Shown here piece by piece: positions 1 through 8,647 of a stretch of DNA of 64,000 nt. The stretch covers positions 1,302,001 to 1,366,000 of the forward strand of contig CAWFFW010000001.1 in assembly GCA_963815305.1 (NCBI GenBank). Direction: 5' to 3'. The position numbers and the translations under genes are program-made. The notes under the pieces are model-generated. The model did not search any database. It was not told where the DNA came from and was given only the letters and a program-made list of their open reading frames with translations. The stretch is from CAXBID01 sp963815305. GTDB lineage: Bacteria > Bacteroidota > Bacteroidia > Flavobacteriales > Flavobacteriaceae. Each line of letters starts with the position of its first letter. Within the stretch, counting starts at the first letter, position 1.

Positions 1-215
1 TCTTCCAAAGAGGTTGCGTCGGCTGGAATAACTTGAGACTCTGTTTTTTCAGCAAGCTCTTTAATTTGACCCATTCGCATCGCTACGGGTGCATTAGTTA
101 AAACGAATGTTCCACCTTCTTCGTGAACACGCTCTGCCGTTTTCCAAGCAATTGAATTTGAGTCCAATGCTCCAAAAATAATTCCTTTTTTTCCTTTTAA
201 TAAATTGTATGACAT
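1..215 (-). CDS. fabI: Enoyl-[acyl-carrier-protein] reductase (NADH), N-terminal part, runs off the window
   Basis: About 71 N-terminal codons are visible, read leftward from an ATG at 215-213; the rest lies left of the window. The reading frame begins MSYNLLKGKKGIIFGALDSN, followed by SIAWKTAE and an RVHEEGGTFVLTNAP stretch. This is the Rossmann-like nucleotide-binding start of FabI, the reductase of the last step of each fatty-acid elongation cycle in the cytoplasm. The catalytic Tyr/Lys region is not in view. It lies downstream of recN in the same direction with about 130 bp between them, so it may have its own promoter. The family call is firm; completeness cannot be judged. Confidence 0.93.
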   Translation of the reverse strand, partial: MSYNLLKGKKGIIFGALDSNSIAWKTAERVHEEGGTFVLTNAPVAMRMGQIKELAEKTESQVIPADATSLE

Positions 216-349
216 ATTTCGGTTAGTTTATTCCCCTTGTCCTTCGGACATTTCCCCAAAGGAGAAAATTGTAGGATTATTAATTTATAAATAATTTAGA
301 CTTCAAAAATACTAAACTTTAAACTTTTCACTTTATACTTTTAACTTTT

Positions 350-2002
350 TTAGTTCAGTAATTCTTTGGCGTGGGCTATAGCTGATGAGGACATTTCAAT
401 ACCGCCTAACATTTGTGCAATCTCAACAATTCGCTCATCATGATTTAACTTCACTAAATTAGTTTGGGTAACCTCGTTTACATCTTCTTTGTATACTTTA
501 AAATGCGAATGCCCTTTTGCTGCAATTTGCGGTAAATGCGTAATAGAAAACACTTGCATCGTTTTACTCATTTCCAACATAATATCGCCCATTTTATTCG
601 ATATTTCACCAGAAACCCCAGTATCAATTTCATCAAACATAATCGTTGGTAATTGTATGTAATTTGATAAGATTGATTTTATGGCTAACATAATTCGAGA
701 TAATTCACCTCCCGAAGCTGCTTTTTTAAGTTCATTAAATTGTCCGCCCTTATTTGCTGAAAATAAAAACGACAATTCATCTTTTCCGTTCACAAAAAAC
801 TCGGCACTTAAAATAGTCTCAATTTTAAACTGTGCATTTGGCATTCCTAAGCTTGCTAATATATTTTCTAATTGGTTTTTTAATAGCGGAATAACCTCTA
901 AACGTTTCTTATTAATCGTTTTAGCTATTTCATTTAATTCATTTTCTTTTAATGTGATTTCTGATTGCTTTTTATTAATTGTAGCGTCTAAGTTTTCAGT
1001 TATAGAAACCTTATCTTCTAAATCATTTTTAATTGTTATTAACTCAGAAATATCAGTAGCAACGTGCTTTTGCATTAAATTATGAAGTACTTTTAGTTTA
1101 GCATCAACAACCTCTAAACGCTGGGGATCGGCATCCAAATCATCTTGTAGCGCATCAACTTCAGCAAAAACATCATCCATTTCAATAAGGCTACTATTTA
1201 CACGGTTGTATAAATTTTCATATTTTGAAGCATAAGATGAAAGCTTTTGAAACGTATTTTTCAACGCAGTTAAACTTGATAAGGTACCTATATGTTCTTC
1301 GCTTAATAACTGGTGAGCTTCAGAAAGTTTTTCTTTAATACTTTCAACATTATTTAGTGTTTCGTATTCTTCTTCAAGGGTTTCAACTTCGCCTTCAATT
1401 AAATTAGCTTCAACTAATTCATTTAATAAAAAAGAATTATAATCATGCTCTTTAATCGCTTCTGCTTGAAAAGCTAACAGTGCTTTTAATTCTTTTTGAA
1501 GTTTTTTAAACGTTTTTAATTCTTGTTTGTAATGATATAAAACATCTACATTATTAGCTAAGGCATCGATAACTTGAAACTGAAAATCGTTACTTGTGAG
1601 TTGCAGTGTTTGATGTTGTGAATGAATATCAATCAAACGTTCGCCCAATACTTGTAAACTACTTAAATTTACGGGAGAATCGTTTACAAAGGCTCTCGAT
1701 TTTCCAGAGGATAGAATTTCTCTACGAATAATAGTTTGTTCTTCATAATCAAAATTTTCAGACTCAAAAAGAGATTTCAAACTGTAATTAGAAATATTAA
1801 AAACAGCCTCAATAATACATTTTTGAGTAGTATCTTTTAAACTACTTAAATCGGCACGTTTACCTAAAATTAAAGACAGACCTCCTAGAAGAATAGATTT
1901 ACCAGCACCAGTTTCACCAGTAATTATTGAAAAACCATCATTAAAATGTACTTGAAGGTTATCAATTAGTGCATAATTTTTTATTGAAAGCGATTGTAGC
2001 AA
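350..2002 (-). CDS. recN: DNA repair protein RecN
   Basis: A 550-residue SMC-like ATPase of double-strand-break repair, at the family's usual length. The Walker A motif GETGAGKS is at residues 29-36. A long coiled-coil middle covers roughly residues 150-370. The C-terminal ABC signature SGGELSRIMLA is followed by Walker B in PTIMFDEIDTGVSGE, and a conserved ITHLPQIAA switch lies near the end. The first ATG of the frame gives the canonical MLQSLSIKNYALID start. It is followed leftward by fabI and preceded by porD with about 60 bp between. The leftward run bamD-rpoZ-coaBC-porD-recN looks like one transcription unit and is a common arrangement in Flavobacteriaceae. No oddities seen. Confidence 0.97.
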   Translation of the reverse strand: MLQSLSIKNYALIDNLQVHFNDGFSIITGETGAGKSILLGGLSLILGKRADLSSLKDTTQKCIIEAVFNISNYSLKSLFESENFDYEEQTIIRREILSSGKSRAFVNDSPVNLSSLQVLGERLIDIHSQHQTLQLTSNDFQFQVIDALANNVDVLYHYKQELKTFKKLQKELKALLAFQAEAIKEHDYNSFLLNELVEANLIEGEVETLEEEYETLNNVESIKEKLSEAHQLLSEEHIGTLSSLTALKNTFQKLSSYASKYENLYNRVNSSLIEMDDVFAEVDALQDDLDADPQRLEVVDAKLKVLHNLMQKHVATDISELITIKNDLEDKVSITENLDATINKKQSEITLKENELNEIAKTINKKRLEVIPLLKNQLENILASLGMPNAQFKIETILSAEFFVNGKDELSFLFSANKGGQFNELKKAASGGELSRIMLAIKSILSNYIQLPTIMFDEIDTGVSGEISNKMGDIMLEMSKTMQVFSITHLPQIAAKGHSHFKVYKEDVNEVTQTNLVKLNHDERIVEIAQMLGGIEMSSSAIAHAKELLN

Positions 2003-2064
2003 TGTTAAAAAAGTATTTAAATTTTGAAAAATAAATATAAGTAAAGCCTTTTAAAAAGAGACTT

Positions 2065-2952
2065 TTAAAATGTAATATTTTGCCATTTACTACTATGCAT
2101 TGGCGCTACGTTTTGCAGTATTTCTTTTAAAGATGCAATATTCACATTAGGGCCGCCACTAAAAACTTGTTCAATTTCATCGGCTTTGGCATCAAAAAAA
2201 GTTCGGAGTAAAAAAGAATTAGGTCTTCTACTATTCATGGTTTGAAAATCTTTTAAAGCCCCAGCCATTTGCTCTTTGCCAAGTTTCACATTATCAGCCA
2301 TAACATCCATACCTTCTCTATGGTAACTGTAAATAACATCACGGTATTCCTTAAATGTAGGCGACAAAATGTTATCTATAAGTGCAAATCTGCTTTGTAA
2401 ACCATCTTCAACCTTCCAGCCAGAAAAATTACCTTGTTGCGAATAGTTAGTAATAATTTGTGCTTGTTTGTAATAGTCTGCACCGCCATTTTGTTCAAAA
2501 GAATCGGCGTCCAAACCAAGAATCATATAAATATGAAATGCTAATACGGATATTAAGTTTGATTCAAATTGTGTTGGATTATAAATCAAATTCTGAAATT
2601 CTAAATATTTAAAATTAAAATCGCCATCGTTAAAATTGTAAATAGGTGTAGTAAATGAAGAACCATAAACGGGGCGTGAAGATTGTACTTGTAATGAGGC
2701 TTGAAAAGACTCTCCACTATAATTTGCCACATTAATGAACATACTACAATCGATACGTTCCTGTGGAGCAAACGTTTTACTGGTCCACTTTGTGTTATTT
2801 ATAAATTCGTTAAGCTGCTTTTCTAAAGTTTTGAAAATAGGAAAGTTTTCGTTTCCTGTTTGTTGTGCATTAACAATAACGGTACAATTTAATTCCTGTG
2901 AAAAACCAGAAACTCCAATACAAAACAATAAAACAGCTAATATATTACGCAT
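2065..2952 (-). CDS. porD: DUF4835 family protein, PorD-like (type IX secretion associated)
   Basis: A 295-residue exported protein with a signal peptide: the first ~19 residues are hydrophobic and end SGFSQ before ELNCTVIVNAQQ. The body matches the Bacteroidota DUF4835 family, with an early QELNCTVxVNxxQ segment, a central SVLAFHIYMILGLDADSF stretch and a C-terminal PMHSSKWQNI. Members are annotated in public resources as PorD, linked to the type IX secretion system; that link is known of the family, not visible here. The start overlaps the end of coaBC by 8 nt, so translation is probably coupled. It is probably periplasmic or outer-membrane associated. The family call is firmer than the role. 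Confidence 0.8.
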   Translation of the reverse strand: MRNILAVLLFCIGVSGFSQELNCTVIVNAQQTGNENFPIFKTLEKQLNEFINNTKWTSKTFAPQERIDCSMFINVANYSGESFQASLQVQSSRPVYGSSFTTPIYNFNDGDFNFKYLEFQNLIYNPTQFESNLISVLAFHIYMILGLDADSFEQNGGADYYKQAQIITNYSQQGNFSGWKVEDGLQSRFALIDNILSPTFKEYRDVIYSYHREGMDVMADNVKLGKEQMAGALKDFQTMNSRRPNSFLLRTFFDAKADEIEQVFSGGPNVNIASLKEILQNVAPMHSSKWQNITF

Positions 2953-4156
2953 TAATCTCTGTTATAATTTTTTTCAATAAATCGGTCGCTACTTCTGTTT
3001 TAGATTTTAATTCAAAAGGAGTTACCGTATTTTTGTCGTCAATAAAAGTAACTTTATTCGTGTCACTTTTAAAACCCGCACCATTATCGCTCAACGAATT
3101 TAAAACAATTAAATTTAAATTCTTCTTTTTCAATTTTCCTTTTGCATTCTCCAGTTCATTATCCGTTTCTAATGCAAAACCCACTAAATATTGATTTTTC
3201 TTTATAGCGCCTAATGAAGCTAAAATATCCTTTGTTTTTTCTAACTCTAGAGTTAACGTTAATGCTACCTTTTTTATTTTCTGTAAAGCGACTTCTTTTG
3301 GTTTAAAATCGGCCACGGCAGCTGAAAGTATAGCCACATCTGTATCGTTATAATACTCGAGCGTAGCCTTATACATGTCTTGAGCACTTATAACTGGAAT
3401 AACATGAATTAAGCTATGCGCTACCTTCTGATGGGTTGGCCCTGTAATTAAAGTAACCTCAGCTCCATGATTAGCAGCAGCTTTAGCAATTTCAAAACCC
3501 ATTTTACCACTAGAATGATTGCCTATAAAACGAACTGGGTCTATAGCTTCATAAGTAGGTCCCGCAGTAATTAATACTTTTTTTCCGCGAAGCGGAAGTT
3601 TGCCTAAAATATCCTGTTCTATAAAAGTAATTATATCTTCAGGTTCTGCCATGCGTCCTTCACCAATCAAACCACTTGCTAGTTCCCCACTGGTAGCAGG
3701 AATCATAATATTTCCAAAAGATTGAAGTTTTTTGAAAGACTCTAATGTTGAAGGATGTTTGTACATATCTAAATCCATGGCAGGCGCAAAATAAATAGGA
3801 CATTTTGCAGATAAATATGTGGCTAATAATAAATTATCACTAACACCATTTGCCATTTTAGATAGCGTATTTGCTGTTGCAGGAGCGATAACCAATATAT
3901 CAGCCCACAAACCTAACTCTACGTGATTATTCCACACGGCATTATCATCATCTTCATTTGTAAAAGATGAATAAACAGGATGCTTTGAAAGTGTTGATAA
4001 AGTTAATGGCGTAATAAAATCTTTTGAAGCTGGCGTCATAACTACTTTTATGTTAGCACCCGATTTTATAAATAACCTAACTAATGAAGCTGTTTTATAA
4101 GCGGCAATACCAGCACTAATGCCTAATAGTATGTTCTTACCGCTTAGTATGCTCAT
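2945..4156 (-). CDS. coaBC: Bifunctional phosphopantothenoylcysteine decarboxylase / phosphopantothenate-cysteine ligase
   Basis: 403 residues, full length for CoaBC, the enzyme of coenzyme A synthesis that joins cysteine to phosphopantothenate and decarboxylates the product. The N-terminal flavoprotein half (about 1-180) has the active-site His78 in WNNHVELG and an APAMDLDMY loop at 124-132. The C-terminal synthetase half has GPTYEAIDPVRFIGNHSSGKMG at its start. Two classical decarboxylase positions differ from E. coli Dfp: the PxMN Asn is Asp128, and the flap Cys is Ser161 in GELASGLIGEGRM. I recall the same variants in other Bacteroidota, so they are probably lineage features rather than damage. 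It follows rpoZ after 6 nt and overlaps porD. Confidence 0.96.
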   Translation of the reverse strand: MSILSGKNILLGISAGIAAYKTASLVRLFIKSGANIKVVMTPASKDFITPLTLSTLSKHPVYSSFTNEDDDNAVWNNHVELGLWADILVIAPATANTLSKMANGVSDNLLLATYLSAKCPIYFAPAMDLDMYKHPSTLESFKKLQSFGNIMIPATSGELASGLIGEGRMAEPEDIITFIEQDILGKLPLRGKKVLITAGPTYEAIDPVRFIGNHSSGKMGFEIAKAAANHGAEVTLITGPTHQKVAHSLIHVIPVISAQDMYKATLEYYNDTDVAILSAAVADFKPKEVALQKIKKVALTLTLELEKTKDILASLGAIKKNQYLVGFALETDNELENAKGKLKKKNLNLIVLNSLSDNGAGFKSDTNKVTFIDDKNTVTPFELKSKTEVATDLLKKIITEINA

Positions 4157-4162
4157 AAAAAA

Positions 4163-4492
4163 TTATTCCTGAGAATCTTCCTCAGTATGTCTGAAATAAA
4201 TTTTATCTGTTAACCATTCTTGAACAGCTAACGCATGAGGTTTTGGTAATTTTTCATAAAATTTAGATACCTCAATTTGTTCTTTGTTTTCAAAAATTTC
4301 TTCAAGACTATCATTGTAAGTTGCAAATTCTTCTAACTTATCAATAAGTTCTTTTTTAATCTCTGTATTAATTTGCTCTGCACGTCTTGAAATAATTGAA
4401 ATTGACTCGTAGATATTCTCTGTTGGCTCGTCAATTTGATTTCTGTCATACGTAACTGTATTAACTGGAGCATTGGTTTTCTTTAAATCCAT
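4163..4492 (-). CDS. rpoZ: DNA-directed RNA polymerase omega subunit, Bacteroidota type
   Basis: A 109-residue protein starting MDLKKTNAPVNTVTYDRNQI, with a central YESISIISRRAEQIN helix that matches the omega fold (the SIVIAKRARQI region of other bacteria). It is expected to bind the beta-prime subunit and help assemble the polymerase. Bacteroidota omega proteins are longer than the E. coli form and carry an acidic C-terminal part, as here. It lies between bamD (5 nt) and coaBC (6 nt), an omega-CoaBC adjacency common in this phylum. No irregularity is visible. Confidence 0.85.
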   Translation of the reverse strand: MDLKKTNAPVNTVTYDRNQIDEPTENIYESISIISRRAEQINTEIKKELIDKLEEFATYNDSLEEIFENKEQIEVSKFYEKLPKPHALAVQEWLTDKIYFRHTEEDSQE

Positions 4493-4497
4493 TGTAA

Positions 4498-5307
4498 TTA
4501 ATTATTTAACTTTTTAGTGCTGTAATTTTTTAATTCCTCTTCAATAACAGTTGCCATAGCATCAACTTCACCTATGTATTCTGAATTGATATATTTTTTT
4601 TTGAATGCAATATAAAATTCTTTTGCTTGCTCTAAACGGGCTCTTTTTTTATATTCAATACTGTTAATAGCCAATTTAAAAGCTGAATCTAATCTGTAAA
4701 AGAAAGCATCTTCAAGTAGTGAAGACCCTGGAAATTCAAAAAAGAAATTATCAAATGATTTAATAGATGCTTGATAATCAGATATTCTATTATATTGCTT
4801 AGCTATTTCAAACGCTTTTTTCTGTAATTTATAATCTAGCTCGTTTACCAACGTATTCGCTTCAGCTAGATATTGAGATTCTGGAAATAAATCAATAAAA
4901 TTTTGAATTTTGTCGATGGCTTGCTTAGTTTCTTTTTGGTCCTTTGAATAAACAGGAGACAACATGTAATAACTTTTTGCACTTAAAAAAGAGGCTTCTT
5001 CTAACTTCTCACTTTTAGGATAACTCGTTGCAAAACGCTCAAATTGATACCCAGAAATATAATAATCTTTTATTTTATAAAAAGACATCGAGTACAAATA
5101 CATCAATTTTTCAGCTTGTGGTTTACCTCTATAATTTGGCACTATTTGAGCAAAAAGTTTATTTGCCTTAGCATACTTTTCAGCATTATATAAATCTTCA
5201 CCCATTTTAAACTTAGTGGCAATATCTTCTGCTTTTAATGCCTTTTGATATTCACTACAAGAGCTTAAAACTATAAATGTAATTAATATGTAGAAAAAAT
5301 TTTTCAT
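4498..5307 (-). CDS. bamD: Outer-membrane assembly lipoprotein BamD
   Basis: A 269-residue lipoprotein with a type II signal ending LSSCSEYQKAL, where Cys17 would be lipidated. Tandem TPR-like helices follow: the first contains GEDLYNAEKYAKANKLFAQI, later ones SEKLEEASFLSAKSYYM and ISDYQASIKSFDNFFFEF. BamD is the essential accessory protein of the BAM machine that inserts beta-barrels in the outer membrane. It is the first gene of the leftward bamD-rpoZ-coaBC-porD-recN run. The ~200 bp between it and dapA should hold the operon promoter, though I could not point to a convincing -33/-7 pair. Confidence 0.93.
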   Translation of the reverse strand: MKNFFYILITFIVLSSCSEYQKALKAEDIATKFKMGEDLYNAEKYAKANKLFAQIVPNYRGKPQAEKLMYLYSMSFYKIKDYYISGYQFERFATSYPKSEKLEEASFLSAKSYYMLSPVYSKDQKETKQAIDKIQNFIDLFPESQYLAEANTLVNELDYKLQKKAFEIAKQYNRISDYQASIKSFDNFFFEFPGSSLLEDAFFYRLDSAFKLAINSIEYKKRARLEQAKEFYIAFKKKYINSEYIGEVDAMATVIEEELKNYSTKKLNN

Positions 5308-5515
5308 TAGATGGTATTCTTTGCTTTTTTAAAAAACAACCGTAGTATGCACAGTTAATATCTCTCTTGATCTCAAGATTTTAATTATACTATTACATGA
5401 ATTTTATAAAGGATGCAAAATTAAGCTATTAATATGGATTTTAAAAATAAAATTTAAATGCTAAAATAATTGCTTAAACACAGGTATCATCAGGTTTAAG
5501 TAATATTTAACAGTA

Positions 5516-6394
5516 CTAAAAATTCTTTACAAAATCTTGTATCTTTTCTTTTAATTGATTTGATGCTGGTACTAGCGGCAATCTTACGGTATCTTTACAT
5601 AAGTTTAAGGCTTCAAAAACAGCCTTAATACCTGCAGGATTATTTTCTTCAAAAATATAACCTATAACATCCATTAACTTAAAATGAAGTTTGTAAGCTT
5701 CCTTTGCTTTTCCCTGTAATCCTAAACGAATCATATTTGAAAAATCTTTTGGAAACGCTTGTCCTATTACCGAAATTACCCCTGCTCCACCAGCTAAAGT
5801 AATTCCTAAAGCTAAATCATCATCTCCAGAAATAATCAGAAACGCTTGTGGTTTATTTTTTATTAATTCTAAATATTGCGTTACATTATTTCCAGCTTCT
5901 TTAACAGCTATAATATTTTCAAAATCGTTGGCTAATCGCAATGTTGTTGAAGGCTCCATGTTTTTTGAAGTACGCCCTGGTACATTATACAAAATAACAT
6001 CGATTGGTGACGCTTCAGAAATAGCTTTGAAATGCTGATAAAGTCCTTCTTGAGTTGGCTTGCTATAATAAGGCGATACTGATAGAATAGCATCAAATTC
6101 ACTTAAATCTGTAGCTTTTATTTCTTCAATAACAGCCATAGTATTGTTACCACCAACACCTAAAACCATGGGAATACGTCCTTTATTCGCTTTAGAAACG
6201 ATATTGATAATTTCCGCTTTTTCTTGTTTGGTAATAGTAACACTCTCTCCAGTTGTACCGCAAATAACAAGATAATCTGTACCATTATCTATATTGAAAT
6301 TAACAATATGGGTTAAGGCATCATGGTCTATACTCAAGTCTGATTTAAAAGGGGTAACCAGCGCCACTCCAGTTCCTAAAAACTTACTATTCAT
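5516..6394 (-). CDS. dapA: 4-hydroxy-tetrahydrodipicolinate synthase
   Basis: 292 residues, the normal length. DapA condenses pyruvate with aspartate semialdehyde at the entry to lysine/diaminopimelate synthesis. The substrate loop CGTTGES is at 45-51, the catalytic Tyr136 is in YNVPGRT, and the Schiff-base Lys165 is in AVKEAGNN. The GDD and GVISVIG segments of the (beta/alpha)8 barrel are intact. It starts 2 nt after the DUF6913 gene ends, so the two are co-transcribed. The diaminopimelate epimerase gene dapF is also in this window at 23.3 kb, in a different operon. Confidence 0.97.
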   Translation of the reverse strand: MNSKFLGTGVALVTPFKSDLSIDHDALTHIVNFNIDNGTDYLVICGTTGESVTITKQEKAEIINIVSKANKGRIPMVLGVGGNNTMAVIEEIKATDLSEFDAILSVSPYYSKPTQEGLYQHFKAISEASPIDVILYNVPGRTSKNMEPSTTLRLANDFENIIAVKEAGNNVTQYLELIKNKPQAFLIISGDDDLALGITLAGGAGVISVIGQAFPKDFSNMIRLGLQGKAKEAYKLHFKLMDVIGYIFEENNPAGIKAVFEALNLCKDTVRLPLVPASNQLKEKIQDFVKNF

Positions 6395-6395
6395 T

Positions 6396-6914
6396 CTAAA
6401 TTTTGTTTAATATGGTTAGATATTTATAAAGTTCTTTTTTAAACAAAGCAAATTCGCTTAAAGGAGTTTTTATAATTAAGTCGTTTATGCGTTCATCTGT
6501 TTGTAAAATTCCTACTTTTAATTTTGCTTTGGAATAGGCCGTAATCAATTTTAATTCTAAGATTTCTTTTTCGTAAAAGCTAATTAAAACATCCAATTTT
6601 AAATTTAAAAAAGACTGTAATTCAATATTTTTTATACGTCCTTTCCATCCAAAATCCTTTGGATTATAACAGCTATCCCACGAAATAACATCATCTTTTA
6701 CGTTTTCAGAAAACGTAATAATTTTTAATTTATTAGGATGTATTTTTAAGTTTTCAGCTAATGTTTTAAATAATTCTAAATCGATTTTTTCATCAATATT
6801 CAAGATAATACCTAAGCTTTCAATCTTATTATCACCAACATTCAAATGTCTTTCTGATAATAATTTGCTTAAGTACTTTTCATTAGATTTATTCCTAAAA
6901 CCCTCTAAAATCAT
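6396..6914 (-). CDS. DUF6913 family protein, function unknown
   Basis: A 172-residue soluble protein beginning MILEGFRNKSNEKYLSKLLS, with no signal peptide or membrane segment and a Lys/Leu/Ile-rich alpha/beta composition. It resembles a small Bacteroidota family (DUF6913 as I recall) that is repeatedly found directly upstream of dapA. The 1-nt gap to dapA supports a common transcript starting just upstream of this gene. There are no recognisable catalytic motifs. No function is proposed. Confidence 0.65.
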   Translation of the reverse strand: MILEGFRNKSNEKYLSKLLSERHLNVGDNKIESLGIILNIDEKIDLELFKTLAENLKIHPNKLKIITFSENVKDDVISWDSCYNPKDFGWKGRIKNIELQSFLNLKLDVLISFYEKEILELKLITAYSKAKLKVGILQTDERINDLIIKTPLSEFALFKKELYKYLTILNKI

Positions 6915-6932
6915 TTATCTTTACTCTTTAGA

Positions 6933-6940
6933 CAAAGGTA
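6933..6940 (-). promoter_or_regulatory. Candidate -7 element for the DUF6913-dapA operon
   Basis: On the minus strand this reads TACCTTTG, a full match to the Bacteroidota -7 consensus TAnnTTTG, about 20 nt before the ATG at 6914. A TTTG further upstream (6957-6954) is spaced only 13 nt away rather than the usual ~19, so the -33 part is weak. Confidence 0.45.
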
Positions 6941-6973
6941 ACAAAAGTCCTTTCAAAAATTTTCTATAATTAT

Positions 6974-7729
6974 ATGAGGTTTACACATTTCCTTTTTTTG
7001 TTATATTTTTTAATTTTTTTGAACTGTAAAGAACAAAAAATTCATGTTAATAAAATTGAAGGGAGACAAATTGAAGTCTCTGATAGCTTAAAAATTGATC
7101 CTAAAATCGAGGATTTCATAAAGCCTTATAGAGCTCATTTACAGAAAAAAATAGACAGTGTTTTAGCGTATTCAAAAGAAGAATATTCGAAAACTGATAA
7201 CAAATTTAATACGGTAATTGGTAACTTTATAGCCGATGCTGTTTTTGAAGAAGCCAATCCTGTGTTTAAAATGAGAACGGGTAAGGCTATTGATATGGTT
7301 ATGTTAAATTATGGCAGTATACGCTCATCAATTTCTAAAGGAAACATCACAATTAATACGGCATATCGAATAATGCCTTTTGAAAACAGTATCGTAGTGG
7401 TAGCAATGAAAGGAGCTCAAATTAAAAATCTTGTTGCTTACTTAGTTAAGTCCAAAGAAGCACACCCAATTTCTAAACTTAAACTCTCTATTGATAAAGA
7501 TTTTAATTTAATTGATTATAAAATAAACGGACAAATAGTAGACACAGATAAAACATATTATGTGGCTACCAACGATTATTTATATTACGGTGGTGATGGT
7601 ATGACTTTTTTTAAACCGAGTGATAGTTTATATGTTTTAAATTATAAAATTAGAAATGCTTTGATAGATAATTTTATAAAGATTGACACCTTAAAAACGG
7701 TTAGAGATGATCGATTCATACAATTATAA
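6974..7729 (+). CDS. Lipoprotein with 5'-nucleotidase C-terminal domain
   Basis: 251 residues with a lipoprotein-type signal (FLIFLNCKEQK, Cys18). The body is the substrate-specificity domain of UshA-type 5'-nucleotidases: GNFIADAVFEEA, VMLNYGSIRSSISKGNITI and NDYLYYGGDGMTFF. No metallophosphatase domain is present in this protein. The next gene, 6 nt downstream, encodes that domain alone, so the usual single enzyme is split into two polypeptides with the C-terminal part first. It is probably anchored on the periplasmic side of a membrane and acts on nucleotides or sugar nucleotides together with its neighbour. Confidence 0.85.
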   Translation: MRFTHFLFLLYFLIFLNCKEQKIHVNKIEGRQIEVSDSLKIDPKIEDFIKPYRAHLQKKIDSVLAYSKEEYSKTDNKFNTVIGNFIADAVFEEANPVFKMRTGKAIDMVMLNYGSIRSSISKGNITINTAYRIMPFENSIVVVAMKGAQIKNLVAYLVKSKEAHPISKLKLSIDKDFNLIDYKINGQIVDTDKTYYVATNDYLYYGGDGMTFFKPSDSLYVLNYKIRNALIDNFIKIDTLKTVRDDRFIQL

Positions 7730-7735
7730 ATTAAA

Positions 7736-8647
7736 ATGAAACGAAGAGACTTTATTCAACATGCTACTGCTGGAACAGCATTGATAACTCTAGGTAGTTT
7801 AGGTTTACAATCGTTTACCACAATCCAAAAGACCAAAAGAATTACTGTTTTACATACTAATGATGTGCATAGCCATGTGGACACTTTTGAAAATGGTAAA
7901 TATGCTAATAAAGGCGGTGTTGCAAGGCGCGCCAGTTTAATTGAATCCATCAGAAAGGAAAGTCCTAATACGCTTTTATTTGATGCTGGCGATATATTCC
8001 AAGGCACACCTTACTTCAATTATTACGGTGGCGAGCTAGAATTTAAACTCATGAGTATGCTTAAATACGATGCTGCAACTATTGGTAATCATGATTTTGA
8101 TAATGGTATTGATGGATTATATGCACAATTTCCATATAAAAACTTTGAATTTGTAACCGCAAATTATGATTTCTCAAACACTATACTCGACACCCATACA
8201 AAACCTTATAAGATTTTTATAAAGGACGGTATTAAAGTAGGTGTTTTTGGTTTAGGTATTGAATTAAATGGATTAGTTCTTCCCGAATTAACTAAAGAAA
8301 CAAAATATTTAGATCCTGTTGAAATAACTCAAGACATGACACGTATTTTAAAAACCGAAGAAAAATGCGATTTAATAATTTGTTTGTCACATTTAGGATA
8401 TTATGAGGAAAAAAACCCAAATAAAATATGTGATTTAACTCTAGCAGCAGCCACCAAAAATATTGATTTAATTATTGGAGGACATACGCATACGTTTTTA
8501 TCAGAACCAACGATTGTAAAAAATATTGAAGATAAAAATGTTTTGGTAAACCAAGTAGGTTGTTTTGGTATTAATCTAGGGCGTATAGATTTTTATTTTG
8601 ATATTCATAATGAGAAGTCTGCAAAGGGTGCTTCAATAATTGTTTAA
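7736..8647 (+). CDS. Tat-exported metallophosphatase / 5'-nucleotidase N-terminal domain
   Basis: 303 residues. The N-terminus MKRRDFIQHATAGTALITLG has a twin-arginine RRDFI motif followed by a hydrophobic stretch, indicating Tat export. The calcineurin-like phosphoesterase motifs follow: HTNDVHSH, DAGDIFQGTP, TIGNHDFDNG, SHLGYYEE and GGHTHTFL, which supply the di-metal site. The C-terminal specificity domain is absent and is encoded by the upstream gene. The end overlaps the convergent membrane-protein gene by 4 nt. Tat export of the metal-binding half only would let it fold with metal in the cytoplasm; that reading is inference. Confidence 0.88.
   Translation: MKRRDFIQHATAGTALITLGSLGLQSFTTIQKTKRITVLHTNDVHSHVDTFENGKYANKGGVARRASLIESIRKESPNTLLFDAGDIFQGTPYFNYYGGELEFKLMSMLKYDAATIGNHDFDNGIDGLYAQFPYKNFEFVTANYDFSNTILDTHTKPYKIFIKDGIKVGVFGLGIELNGLVLPELTKETKYLDPVEITQDMTRILKTEEKCDLIICLSHLGYYEEKNPNKICDLTLAAATKNIDLIIGGHTHTFLSEPTIVKNIEDKNVLVNQVGCFGINLGRIDFYFDIHNEKSAKGASIIV

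Noticed and set aside
238..250. Small hairpin TGTCC-TTC-GGACA between recN and fabI as a terminator
   Set aside because: No T tract follows on the minus strand, the stem is only 5 bp; it looks more like part of a recurrent intergenic sequence.
681..1085. Rightward open frame inside recN
   Set aside because: It lies wholly within recN on the other strand, with a biased composition and no family resemblance; a shadow frame.
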